Source: Rhodospirillaceae bacterium (GTDB lineage Bacteria; Pseudomonadota; Alphaproteobacteria; Rhodospirillales; Magnetovibrionaceae). From it: a DNA stretch of 15,080 nucleotides. The DNA is taken from assembly GCA_002401565.1 (NCBI GenBank), contig NVTL01000051.1, forward strand, positions 9,028 to 24,107, in the 5' to 3' direction. Position numbers and translations under genes: made by a program. The notes below the pieces were generated by a model. That model saw only the letters and a list, made by a program, of their open reading frames with translations, ran no database searches and was not told the DNA's origin. Shown here piece by piece: positions 9,314 to 15,080 of the stretch (positions within the stretch are counted from its first letter, which is position 1; every line of letters starts with the position of its first letter).

Positions 9314-10489
9314 ATGAATTCAAATAAAAACAATTTAACGGCGGCTTTGATCGTGGCCGCCGGACGCGGACATCGCTTTGGTGGTCCGTTGCCCAAACAA
9401 TACACCGATCTGGGCGGCAAAATGGTCTTAAACCACACGGTTTCAGCCCTTTTGGCTCATCCCGACATCGATATGGTGCGCTGTGTTATTCATCCGGACG
9501 ACCAAAGTCTGTATGAAAATGCGGTGTCAGGACTATCTATTTTATCCCCTGTTTCAGGCGGAGCGACCCGACAGGATTCGGTGCGTTTGGGCTTGGAAAG
9601 CCTTGAAGATCAAAATATAGATAAAATTCTGATCCATGATGGCGCGCGGCCGTTTGTGAGCTTGAGCGTGATTGATGGCGTATTAGATGCTTTGAATGAC
9701 CACGCGGGTGCCGTGGCCGCGCTGGCCGTGGCCGATACCTTAAAACGGGGCAAAGATGCCAAAATCACGCAAACGGTTTCTCGTGATGGTCTGTGGCGCG
9801 CACAAACCCCACAGGGCTTTCATTTAAAAGACATCTTGGCTGCTCATCATAAATTTGCAGGCGAAGAACTGACCGATGATACACAATTGTTTGAACGTTT
9901 GGGCCTTGAGGTGATTTTGACCCAAGGGTCCCATGACAATTTTAAAATCACCACAGGAGAAGACCTCATGCGGGCCGAAAACTTGCTGGCGCATCATACC
10001 GAAACCCGCACAGGCATGGGCTTTGATGCGCACCGTTTCGACAAAGGTGACTTTGTGACCCTGTGCGGCCTTGAAATCCCCCATGACTTTGGCCTTAAAG
10101 GCCATTCCGATGCGGATGTGGCTTTGCATGCGTTGACCGACGCTTTATTGGGGGCAATAGGCGCCGGTGATATCGGCCAGCATTTCCCCCCCAGCGACGC
10201 CAAATGGAAAGGCGCGAAGTCCGATCAATTTGTGCAGCACGCCACCAGCCTGATGCGCGAGCGCGGCGGCGAAATCATCAATGTAGACTTGACCATCATT
10301 TGCGAGGCCCCGAAAATTGGACCGCACCGGGAATCCATGGTCAAAAGCGTTGCCAATATTCTTGGCGTGGATCAGCATAGGGTCTCGGTTAAGGCAACGA
10401 CGACCGAAGGCATGGGCTTTACGGGCCGCAAAGAAGGCATCGCCGCACAAGCCATTGCCACCGTCCGCTTAAAGACTTTAAAGGCCTAA
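9314..10489 (+). CDS. ispDF: Bifunctional IspD/IspF enzyme of the MEP isoprenoid pathway
   Basis: Fused enzyme of 391 residues. The N-terminal half (1-228) is IspD, 2-C-methyl-D-erythritol 4-phosphate cytidylyltransferase; the C-terminal half (230-391) is IspF, 2-C-methyl-D-erythritol 2,4-cyclodiphosphate synthase. IspD motifs: VAAGRGHRFGGPLPKQY, GGATRQDSV and IHDGARPFVS. IspF motifs: MGFDAHRF with metal ligands D238 and H240, GHSDADVALHA with H272, GAGDIGQHFPPSD, and KATTTEGMGFTGR. The fusion is usual in alphaproteobacteria and skips IspE between the two steps. I chose the ATG at 9314; an in-frame TTG at 9305 is less likely. Both active sites look intact. The response-regulator gene starts six bases after the stop, so the two are probably cotranscribed. 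Confidence 0.97.
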   Translation: MNSNKNNLTAALIVAAGRGHRFGGPLPKQYTDLGGKMVLNHTVSALLAHPDIDMVRCVIHPDDQSLYENAVSGLSILSPVSGGATRQDSVRLGLESLEDQNIDKILIHDGARPFVSLSVIDGVLDALNDHAGAVAALAVADTLKRGKDAKITQTVSRDGLWRAQTPQGFHLKDILAAHHKFAGEELTDDTQLFERLGLEVILTQGSHDNFKITTGEDLMRAENLLAHHTETRTGMGFDAHRFDKGDFVTLCGLEIPHDFGLKGHSDADVALHALTDALLGAIGAGDIGQHFPPSDAKWKGAKSDQFVQHATSLMRERGGEIINVDLTIICEAPKIGPHRESMVKSVANILGVDQHRVSVKATTTEGMGFTGRKEGIAAQAIATVRLKTLKA

Positions 10490-10495
10490 GACAGT

Positions 10496-11437
10496 ATGGA
10501 TCGTTTTTCCTTAGATAAAATTGAAGTTTTGGTGATTGAACCCGAACGCAGTGTGCGCACATTGATCGTTCAGACCTTAAAAAATGCCGGAGTGCGGAAT
10601 ATTAAAGAAGGTTCGGGCCTGAAAGATATCATGCACTTTTTTCAGATCAGCATGCCTGATATGATCATTTCCGACATCAATCTTCCCGATGGCAATTTTA
10701 ATACCTTTGTTTACAAATTGCGCCACCATGATATTGGCAGCAATCCGTTTTTGCCCATTTTGGCCTTGGTCGATGCCCCCACGGCCAATGATATTCGGGC
10801 GGTTGTTCAGGCCGGAGCAGACGACCTGATCACCAAACCCATATCGGCCACGCAATTGATGCAGCGAATCAAGACGATGATCATTTCGCGCAAACCTTTT
10901 ATGGTGACCAGTGCCTATATCGGCCCGGATCGGCGAAAACCCGAAGAAAAAGCGGCTCAAACCCACATCAAATCCATGGAAGTTCCCAATATTTTGAAAG
11001 CCAAGGCCGTCAATGCCGACCGTTTTGATGAAGACCAATTGCAAAAAGACATTCGGGCGTCGATCAATATGGTGAATTTGCAAAAATTGGGCAGTCACGC
11101 CAATCAAACCAAAGCTTTGGTCGAAAAAATTGTGCCCAGTTTGGCGTTTGGCTCCCCGGACGAGCCCACCACAAAGGCCTTGGAACGCTTGTTATATGTA
11201 TCGGAAGATATCTCTCGGCGCATGGTGGGTACAAAATTTGGCCACGTTAGCGAACTGTGCCAATCCATGTTGGAAGTGACCCGGCGTATTTTGGCGGCCA
11301 GGGATTTTCCAGATCACAAAGACGTCGATCTTTTGAAGCCATTGTCGATTGCGATCAGCCGAGGATTTGATGAAACAGATACCGAAGTCGCTCGATTAGC
11401 CCATCAAATATCCACATCTATTTCAATAAAAGACTAA
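10496..11437 (+). CDS. Response regulator with degenerate receiver and helical C-terminus
   Basis: 313 residues. Residues 10-130 form a CheY-like receiver: probable phospho-acceptor D60 in IISDINLPDG, and K114 in ITKPIS. Two conserved sites are altered: the acidic pair reads E15-P16 (VIEPE), and the switch Thr/Ser position is V92 (ILALVDAPT). A linker with YIGPDRRK near 142-149 follows, a motif common after receivers in alphaproteobacteria. About 160 mostly helical residues then have no DNA-binding or enzymatic motif that I recognise. No cognate kinase is adjacent. Six bases separate it from ispDF, so cotranscription is likely. The stop overlaps the cutA stop region by four bases in convergent orientation. 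Receiver identity is firm; function and phosphorylation are open. Confidence 0.85.
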   Translation: MDRFSLDKIEVLVIEPERSVRTLIVQTLKNAGVRNIKEGSGLKDIMHFFQISMPDMIISDINLPDGNFNTFVYKLRHHDIGSNPFLPILALVDAPTANDIRAVVQAGADDLITKPISATQLMQRIKTMIISRKPFMVTSAYIGPDRRKPEEKAAQTHIKSMEVPNILKAKAVNADRFDEDQLQKDIRASINMVNLQKLGSHANQTKALVEKIVPSLAFGSPDEPTTKALERLLYVSEDISRRMVGTKFGHVSELCQSMLEVTRRILAARDFPDHKDVDLLKPLSIAISRGFDETDTEVARLAHQISTSISIKD

Positions 11438-11793
11438 ACCTTATCAGCATATTGTTCTGTTTCTTTAAATATCCACTTTAAATACTCTGGGTGGCCGTCC
11501 GCAATGTCCAACGCGACCACACAAGGACAGTCGTAACTGTGCAGTTGGGTGATGCGCGCGGTGACTTTTGAAACCAAACTTGCGCGGGTTTTTAAGACCA
11601 TGGCCACTTCGGTTTCTTCTTGCACCGCCCCATCCCACCAATACACAGACTGAATATCGCCCAAAATATTAGCGCACGCGACCAATCTGTCTGTGACCAA
11701 GGCTTTGGCGATTGTTTTGGCTTCATCGGTTGAAGATAGGGTGACGTAAAGCCATTTCGCCTGTTCAGATTTAAGCTGATCTTGTTTGGGCAT
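11434..11793 (-). CDS. cutA: CutA family protein (divalent cation tolerance)
   Basis: Small cytoplasmic protein of 119 residues, a ferredoxin-like trimer in this family, named for copper/divalent metal tolerance; its true role is debated. Family motifs seen: WLYVTLSSTDEAKTIAKAL, LVACANI, SVYWWDG, EVAMVLKTR and the C-terminal HSYDCPCVVALDI, with HPEYLKWI after it. The start is the ATG at 11793 because GGGAGGG sits about eight bases upstream; an upstream in-frame ATG at 11835 would add 14 poorly conserved residues and lacks such a site. The last four bases overlap the end of the convergent response-regulator gene. Confidence 0.95.
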   Translation of the reverse strand: MPKQDQLKSEQAKWLYVTLSSTDEAKTIAKALVTDRLVACANILGDIQSVYWWDGAVQEETEVAMVLKTRASLVSKVTARITQLHSYDCPCVVALDIADGHPEYLKWIFKETEQYADKV

Positions 11794-11823
11794 TAAAAAT
11801 CCCTCCCCACGTCTATGATTTAA

Positions 11824-11867
11824 AGTCGACTTCACGTAGTATAGTCGAAATGATCAAACATATTTAA
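11824..11867 (-). promoter_or_regulatory. Candidate cutA promoter with AGTCGA repeats
   Basis: On the minus strand TATACT (11843-11838) is a good -10 hexamer, placing the RNA start near 11831, about 38 bases before the cutA ATG. The -35 is weak (TTAAAT at 11867-11862, 18 bases away). AGTCGA occurs at 11824-11829, inside the ten-base palindrome AAGTCGACTT, and again at 11843-11848. TCGACT/AGTCGA thus flank the -10, a layout compatible with an operator. That is inference. Confidence 0.35.
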
Positions 11868-11878
11868 AAGACAGGAAA

Positions 11879-12166
11879 ATGGCGATGCCGGCCAGCTCAA
11901 CAAGCCCCCAAAACAAAACAGCCTCGAAAACAAAACCAACAGCAGAAGCCCCCAGCAAAGCTCAAGGCGATTGGTTACGGCGCGGGTTGGAACAACCCGG
12001 TGGAAAATTGCCGTTGTTTAACGAAGAAGGTCAACAGATCAGCGAACGCACCGTACGTTCGTGCATTGACAAGGGCTGGGCAAAACCTTGGTTTTCCAAT
12101 CCTTTAAAACCGGACTGGATCGTTTGTAAGTTAACGGACCAAGGCCGCCAAGCGGTTCTTTCTTAG
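11879..12166 (+). CDS. Small winged-helix-like protein of unknown function
   Basis: 95 residues; I do not recognise a named family. Residues 1-28 are a low-complexity tail rich in Ala, Ser, Thr, Lys and Pro, probably disordered. Residues 31-93 look like a compact domain: WLRRGLEQPGGKLPLF, then a predicted helix SERTVRSCIDKGWAKPW, and a C-terminal WIVCKLTDQGRQAV that resembles the wing and last strand of small winged-helix DNA-binding proteins. DNA binding is inference only. The start may be the ATG at 11879 or the one at 11885, which is better spaced from AGGA. It is divergent from cutA, and its stop lies one base from the stop of the convergent helical gene. Confidence 0.7.
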   Translation: MAMPASSTSPQNKTASKTKPTAEAPSKAQGDWLRRGLEQPGGKLPLFNEEGQQISERTVRSCIDKGWAKPWFSNPLKPDWIVCKLTDQGRQAVLS

Positions 12167-12167
12167 A

Positions 12168-12521
12168 TTATTCGTCCAAATTAACGTCAACGTAGCCTTG
12201 TTCTAAGGCATAGCGCAGGGCTTCAAAGGCTTTTTTGGCTTCTTCGTAAGCTTCTCGTTGGGTGCGGATGTTGTTGACCTGTTCGGTGGACAAGGCTTCC
12301 CCGTTGTCTTGTCCTGCGGCTTCAAATGTTGCTTCTAAATAATTGGCGCGCAATCGCGCAATGGCCACGGCAAAGGATAAAATTTTATTTTTGTTCAACG
12401 TCGGGATGCGCGAATGAATTATTTCCCGGTTGGCGATGCGAATGCCTTGTTCGATTTCATTCAAAAACCGCTTAATGTGCATGGTTTTTTTATAATCTTC
12501 GCTGTGGTCTTCTAAGCTCAT
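12168..12521 (-). CDS. Helical protein of unknown function
   Basis: 117 residues, no family recognised. It is predicted almost wholly helical. Residues 15-65 have a dense conserved-looking core (RFLNEIEQGIRIANREIIHS, then ILSFAVAIARLRANYLEA). A second helix, with EAYEEAKKAFEALRYALEQ at 91-109, could form a helical hairpin or coiled coil. It is acidic at both ends, with no signal peptide or membrane segment. The ATG at 12521 has AAAGGA about ten bases upstream, which supports it as a real gene. A weak -10 (TATAGT, 12612-12607 on the minus strand) lies upstream, and the CRP-type palindrome sits between this promoter and the small RNA to the right. Confidence 0.75.
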   Translation of the reverse strand: MSLEDHSEDYKKTMHIKRFLNEIEQGIRIANREIIHSRIPTLNKNKILSFAVAIARLRANYLEATFEAAGQDNGEALSTEQVNNIRTQREAYEEAKKAFEALRYALEQGYVDVNLDE

Positions 12522-12635
12522 AACGGCAAATCCTTTTGCTTTAAAAAGCGACTAACAAATTCTTGGTCAATGTTACGCCAAAACACGGGCGAAGCAATAT
12601 CAGAAAACTATAACAGTAAATTGGTTAATTTTCCT

Positions 12636-12659
12636 CTGCTGTGATGAGGATCACAGCAG
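12636..12659. promoter_or_regulatory. CRP-type operator palindrome
   Basis: CTGCTGTGAT and ATCACAGCAG form a perfect ten-base inverted repeat around GAGG. The core is TGTGA (12640-12644), six bases, TCACA (12651-12655), the exact CRP (cAMP receptor protein) consensus, including the inner AT pairs. No T-run follows on either strand, so it is not an intrinsic terminator. Its centre (12647.5) is 41.5 bases upstream of the predicted RNA start at 12689, the class II activator position. Confidence 0.65.
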
Positions 12660-12676
12660 CCTTTCAAAAGCTTTGG

Positions 12677-12682
12677 TAACTT
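12677..12682 (+). promoter_or_regulatory. -10 element of the small RNA promoter
   Basis: TAACTT fits the -12 to -7 position for a start at 12689. No good -35 is present, as expected for an activator-dependent promoter; the CRP half-site overlaps that region. Confidence 0.5.
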
Positions 12683-12688
12683 TGAAAT

Positions 12689-12774
12689 GTGGAAAAAACA
12701 TTTCGCGATATTTTTTCTACGTCCCTCAAGACAAAAACTTTCAGCTGGCCGTTTTTTAAACGGTCAGCTTTTTT
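12689..12774 (+). ncRNA. Predicted small regulatory RNA, about 86 bases
   Basis: The predicted transcript starts at the position set by the -10 and the CRP-type site. It opens with a ten-pair stem: GTGGAAAAAA (12689-12698) pairs with TTTTTTCTAC (12711-12720) with one G:U, around a 12-base loop CATTTCGCGATA. A 22-base stretch at 12721-12742 without evident pairing follows; it contains CCCUC, complementary to GAGGG-type ribosome-binding sites. The RNA ends in an intrinsic terminator with a U-run. A 5' stem-loop, an open seed and a terminator with U tail is the plan of Hfq-dependent regulatory RNAs. I do not recognise it as a named RNA family. Expression, start and targets are inferred, not seen. 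Confidence 0.6.
12743..12774 (+). terminator. Strong intrinsic terminator of the small RNA
   Basis: A twelve-pair stem, AGCTGGCCGTTT (12743-12754) with AAACGGTCAGCT (12758-12769), has one G:U pair and a TTT loop, and is followed by TTTTT. No protein gene on the plus strand lies upstream for over 500 bases, so the terminator must serve an unannotated short transcript. Confidence 0.9.
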
Positions 12775-12935
12775 CTCGTGCGGAATCTTATTTCACGCTT
12801 TTGTTTTTTTACAACCACTTGTTTTAATGTGTTTATTTAGAAAACATTATCATGTGTTGTTCTTATTCTCAGCAATTGAGCTTTGCCTAACCACCCACTA
12901 CCTTTTATTGATACATGCAAAGTATGATTAATGGC

Positions 12936-12965
12936 TTGCGTTAACTTAACGTTAACCGATATATT
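12936..12965 (+). promoter_or_regulatory. CtrA box and promoter of the YbaK-like gene
   Basis: TTAA (12941-12944), seven bases, TTAAC (12952-12956) is an exact match to the CtrA master-regulator consensus TTAA-N7-TTAAC of alphaproteobacteria. TATATT at 12960-12965 is a plausible -10, with TTGCGT at 12936-12941 as a partial -35 18 bases before it. The CtrA box overlaps the -35 end and spacer, the usual place for CtrA activation. Confidence 0.55.
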
Positions 12966-13002
12966 GTGTTTAAGTTCACGGAAATGAGGGTGTTTTTTTC
13001 AA

Positions 13003-13536
13003 ATGATGAAGCGTAAAATAAGAAATTCGGCACGCCCTTCTTTTCAGGGCCAAGGTCTGTCCATGAGCCCGCCTGCCTATAATTGGTTGGATAATATCTT
13101 CATTTACAGTGGGAAATCTCGTCGCCCTGCGGCGATCGCCTTTGAACTTGGCATTCCCACCGGGGCTGTGATTAATCCGATTGTTTGCAGCATTGGCGAT
13201 GACGACTTGGTGATTATCTTAATGGCGGGCGATAAAGCCTGTGATCCCCAACAGGTTTCCAGGGCTCTGGCGCGGGCGGGTGAAACCGTTACGCATTTAA
13301 ATGAAACTGAAATTGCACAGCGGATCGGCACAAACCTAGAAAATCTGTTCGCCATTCAATTGGCCGAACAAATGCCCGTGATCATCGACGCCAGCCTTAA
13401 ACGGTTTGATAAACTGTATTCAAAGGCAGGCGGCCGCAAATGCCTGATTGAAACGACCTACGGTGAAATTAAGGTGCTGACCAAAGGCATCGTATCTTAC
13501 GGTCTATCTTCTCCGGGCCCCTTCCCGCACACTTAA
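13003..13536 (+). CDS. YbaK/EbsC-like (aminoacyl-tRNA editing domain) protein
   Basis: 177 residues. The body, about 28-168, resembles the YbaK/ProX-type deacylase fold, which removes mischarged amino acids from tRNA: a strand-rich stretch CSIGDDDLVIILMAGDK (62-78), a helix PQQVSRALA, and MPVIIDASLKRFDKLYSKAG (124-143), the most family-like part, then LTKGIV. The lysine expected after the GD turn and the GxxP-type loop (TNLENLF here) are not clearly present, so catalysis is uncertain. About 27 basic residues precede the domain. The start is ATG at 13003 or 13006; the only ribosome-site-like sequence, GAGGG, is rather far (12 or more bases). It follows a CtrA box and converges with the doxX-like gene 21 bases away. 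Confidence 0.65.
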   Translation: MMKRKIRNSARPSFQGQGLSMSPPAYNWLDNIFIYSGKSRRPAAIAFELGIPTGAVINPIVCSIGDDDLVIILMAGDKACDPQQVSRALARAGETVTHLNETEIAQRIGTNLENLFAIQLAEQMPVIIDASLKRFDKLYSKAGGRKCLIETTYGEIKVLTKGIVSYGLSSPGPFPHT

Positions 13537-13557
13537 ACAAGCCCGCACAAAAAGACC

Positions 13558-13998
13558 CTAATCGGACTTTTCAGCGGGTGGTAATTCTTCCTTTATCGGG
13601 TCCGGGCTTATGGCGTACCTGCCCGCGCCTGTGAAATAGAGGGCGACCATTGCCGTCCATACAGGAATCCCGGCGAGGAAAAGGAAGTTTGGTGGCATTC
13701 CCGCATCAAAGGGATGAATGATTTTATCAAAGGTGACCGCGACGCTCACGGTATGCATCAAAAGGGTAACCAAAATTACACGTTTCACCCTAAAACCGAT
13801 GATCAGTAAGCTGCCCCCGATGATCTGTATGCCGCCAAGCACATAAACCGCCATCGAGCTTGTAAATTCACCATAGAACGCAGGATAAACACCGCCGCTC
13901 ATCATTTCATGGTTGGCAAACTTTAGCGTTCCAAAGAGCACCATGAAAACACCAATGCCCAGTCTCAAAAATGTTCCCGCAAGATCTTGATTGTTCAT
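13558..13998 (-). CDS. DoxX family membrane protein
   Basis: 146-residue inner membrane protein with four predicted membrane segments, about residues 9-27, 49-68, 72-90 and 104-124. The N-terminal LRLGIGVFMVLFGTLKFANH and the glycine-rich second helix VLGGIQIIGGSLLIIGF are typical of DoxX-like proteins, a broad family with roles in redox or oxidative-stress membrane complexes in some bacteria. No catalytic residues can be named and the role here is unknown. The ATG at 13998 has GGAGGG about nine bases upstream, a strong ribosome site. It faces the YbaK-like gene, with no terminator in the 21-base gap. Confidence 0.85.
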   Translation of the reverse strand: MNNQDLAGTFLRLGIGVFMVLFGTLKFANHEMMSGGVYPAFYGEFTSSMAVYVLGGIQIIGGSLLIIGFRVKRVILVTLLMHTVSVAVTFDKIIHPFDAGMPPNFLFLAGIPVWTAMVALYFTGAGRYAISPDPIKEELPPAEKSD

Positions 13999-14161
13999 TT
14001 TCGTTACCCTCCATATGTAAGGGAATACTGAAGTAGAGTTTTCTAAGAAGTGGCCTTACCGTTATATTCAGCGCGACGACCCCATATGTTACAAAATAAT
14101 CTACATTGATGTTCCTGTGATGCTGAGGGGATTGTCAAACAACGCCCTGAAGCTCGCGCAC
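13999..14161. other. Leader/promoter region of the doxX-like gene
   Basis: 163 bases between the tRNA terminator and doxX. On the minus strand ACATATGG is repeated (near 14090 and 14019), and TATAAC near 14065 could be a -10 without a clear -35. TTGACA near 14140 lacks a matching -10. No operator can be assigned. Confidence 0.3.
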
Positions 14162-14191
14162 AAAAAAAGGCCAGATCCGAAGATCTAGCCT
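14162..14191 (-). terminator. Intrinsic terminator of tRNA-Pro
   Basis: On the minus strand AGGCTAGATC (14191-14182), loop TTCG, GATCTGGCCT (14177-14168), with one U:G pair, then a run of T to 14162. The extra-stable UUCG tetraloop and U-run lie just after the CCA end of the tRNA gene. Confidence 0.92.
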
Positions 14192-14198
14192 TTCTTTA

Positions 14199-14275
14199 TG
14201 GTCGGGACGATAGGATTTGAACCTACGACCCCTTCACCCCCAGTGAAGTGCGCTACCAGGCTGCGCCACGTCCCG
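14199..14275 (-). tRNA. tRNA-Pro (anticodon GGG)
   Basis: 77 bases with encoded CCA. The acceptor stem CGGGACG/CGTCCCG is perfect, with discriminator A. The D arm has AGCCTGGTAGCGC. The anticodon arm CTTCA-CTGGGGG-TGAAG gives anticodon GGG, reading CCC and CCU proline codons. The T arm has GGTTCAAATCC. The order ihfA-merR-tRNA-Pro is common in alphaproteobacteria. Confidence 0.97.
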
Positions 14276-14315
14276 ACAAATTTTTATGCTTTTAAGAAAC
14301 CTTAGAAGCGGCGCG

Positions 14316-14344
14316 AATATAACTGCCCACAGCCGCACTTGCAA
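14316..14344 (-). promoter_or_regulatory. Sigma-70 promoter of tRNA-Pro
   Basis: TTGCAA (14344-14339), 17 bases, TATATT (14321-14316), both on the minus strand. The predicted start near 14309 lies about 34 bases before the mature tRNA 5' end. It sits in the 110-base gap after the merR stop, giving the tRNA its own transcription. Confidence 0.7.
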
Positions 14345-14385
14345 CGTCTGAAATCAAAGAAATGGTGATTATTTTAAAGGGCCGC

Positions 14386-14784
14386 TCAGTCTGCGGACGC
14401 TTGCTTTAAAAGCGTGCTGATATCTTCTAATTCACTGACGATTGAAGACAAGTCCGGAGCCTTTAAATTCAGGCTTATAGCAACCTTGGTCGCGTCGATG
14501 GCCTGAGTTTCCGGTGCCGCAACGGGCGGAAGATTCTTAACGCCACCTTGACCCAACATGCGTTGCACGCCTTTGATGGTGTAGCCTTCGGTGTGCAGCA
14601 AAGATTTGATGCGTCCCAACAGCTCTACGTCCTGGGGACGATAATACCGCCGTCCCCCGCCCCGTTTTAAGGGCGAGACTTGACGGAATTTGGTTTCCCA
14701 AAATCGCAAGACGTGTTGCGGCAAGTCCAAAAACTCAGCAACTTCGCTTATGGTTCGAAAGGCTTGATCAGACTTGTTGGACAT
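14386..14784 (-). CDS. MerR-family transcriptional regulator next to ihfA
   Basis: 132 residues. The N-terminal MerR-type winged helix has [20 protein letters not shown] (10-29), then [20 protein letters not shown] (41-60) as the wing/second helix and [12 protein letters not shown] near 66-77. The C-terminal 50 residues end in a short helix ([17 protein letters not shown]) that may dimerise; there is no cysteine metal site, so this is not a classic metal sensor. MerR-like proteins of this type follow ihfA in many proteobacteria and their targets are mostly unknown. The gene begins 17 bases after the ihfA stop, so the two are likely cotranscribed. Confidence 0.92.
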   Translation of the reverse strand: MSNKSDQAFRTISEVAEFLDLPQHVLRFWETKFRQVSPLKRGGGRRYYRPQDVELLGRIKSLLHTEGYTIKGVQRMLGQGGVKNLPPVAAPETQAIDATKVAISLNLKAPDLSSIVSELEDISTLLKQASAD

Positions 14785-14801
14785 TTGCGGTTAAGCACAC
14801 A

Positions 14802-15080
14802 TCAAGAAGAACCAGGGGAACGCTTCGCATTGATGCGAGCCTTCATCACCTGAGAAGGTCTGAACACAAGAACTTTACGGGGCAAAATTGGAACCTCTAC
14901 GCCGGTCTTTGGATTGCGACCGATGCGTTCGCCTTTTTTGCGGACAGAAAAACTGCCAAAGGACGAAATTTTTACGGTTTCGTCTTTGCCCAAGGCTTCG
15001 GTCACCATGGACAGGACGGATTCCAATAAATCAGCTGACTCATTGCGAGACAAACCGACTTCTTGGTAAACAGCTTCGCT
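14802..15080 (-). CDS. ihfA: Integration host factor alpha subunit, 5' end outside the window
   Basis: DNA-bending nucleoid protein, alpha chain of the IHF heterodimer. The frame is open to the right edge, so 92 residues are visible, beginning [11 protein letters not shown]; about 10 N-terminal residues are missing. IHF signatures: [20 protein letters not shown], the arm [20 protein letters not shown] with the conserved DNA-intercalating proline region, then VMKARIN. The form KTGVEVPI with RRK-type ends and the neighbour merR favour the alpha over the beta subunit or HU. A TTG inside the gene at 15053 should not be taken as the start. Confidence 0.95.
   Translation of the reverse strand, partial: SEAVYQEVGLSRNESADLLESVLSMVTEALGKDETVKISSFGSFSVRKKGERIGRNPKTGVEVPILPRKVLVFRPSQVMKARINAKRSPGSS

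Larger units (their letters stand above)
12522..13002. other. 480-base intergenic region with regulatory signals
   Basis: No protein gene is convincing here. In order it holds the leader of the minus-strand helical gene (to about 12612), a CRP-type palindrome, a predicted small RNA with terminator, and an AT-rich stretch 12775-12930 in which I see nothing. A CtrA box with a -10 element then precedes the YbaK-like gene. An 80-codon open frame from a GTG at 12689 has no ribosome site and runs through the terminator, so I do not count it. Confidence 0.8.

Noticed and set aside
9314..10489. IspD-IspF fusion as a novelty
   Set aside because: The fused bifunctional enzyme is well known in alphaproteobacteria and both active sites are intact.
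12689..12931. 80-codon open frame on the plus strand starting at GTG
   Set aside because: No ribosome site, runs straight through a strong terminator, and composition is that of AT-rich noncoding DNA; the same start fits a small RNA better.
12984..13016. Mini-ORF of ten codons (MRVFFSNDEA) overlapping the YbaK-like start, with a T7 run
   Set aside because: Could be a leader peptide, but there is no ribosome site before it and no attenuator-like structure after it.
14100..14145. GGAAC on the minus strand as an EcfG general-stress promoter for the doxX-like gene
   Set aside because: No CGTT at the required 16-17 base spacing.
15053..15080. TTG as start of a shorter IHF-like protein
   Set aside because: The frame continues upstream with clear IHF residues ([10 protein letters not shown]) to the window edge, so the gene is merely cut by the window.

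Overview
The window looks like the chromosome of an alphaproteobacterium of Rhodospirillales type. The evidence is the conserved block dusB/nifR3-ntrB-ntrC-ntrY-ntrX-trkA, a fused ispDF gene, the order ihfA-merR-tRNA-Pro, and a CtrA-type box. GC content is moderate (about 50% by eye), so a marine relative is plausible; the genus cannot be fixed from this sequence. No mobile element, CRISPR array or prophage gene was seen.

Left part (1-9223, all minus strand): ypjD-like, dusB, ntrB, ntrC, ntrY, ntrX and trkA run in one direction. From dusB onwards the genes overlap or lie 0-21 bases apart, so they probably form one operon. It carries two nitrogen-related two-component systems: NtrB/NtrC, soluble and classical, and NtrY/NtrX, membrane-bound, with an NtrX that lacks the sigma-54 contact motif GAFTGA. 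Potassium-channel regulator TrkA follows and runs off the left edge.

Middle (9224-12521): ispDF (isoprenoid precursor synthesis) and a response regulator with a degenerate receiver face right, and their 3' side meets cutA. A small winged-helix-like protein gene then faces a helical protein gene of unknown function, with one base between their stops.

The 480-base gap at 12522-13002 is the most interesting part. It holds a perfect CRP-type palindrome (TGTGA-N6-TCACA). Its centre is 41.5 bases upstream of the start of a predicted 86-base RNA that has a 5' stem-loop, a single-stranded CCCUC-bearing stretch and a strong intrinsic terminator. This is the layout of a CRP-activated, Hfq-type small regulatory RNA. 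Further right, a perfect CtrA box (TTAA-N7-TTAAC) lies at the promoter of a YbaK-like gene.

Right part (13003-15080): the YbaK-like protein gene converges with a DoxX-family membrane protein gene. Then, on the minus strand, come tRNA-Pro(GGG) with its own promoter and UUCG-loop terminator, a MerR-family regulator, and ihfA, which runs off the right edge.
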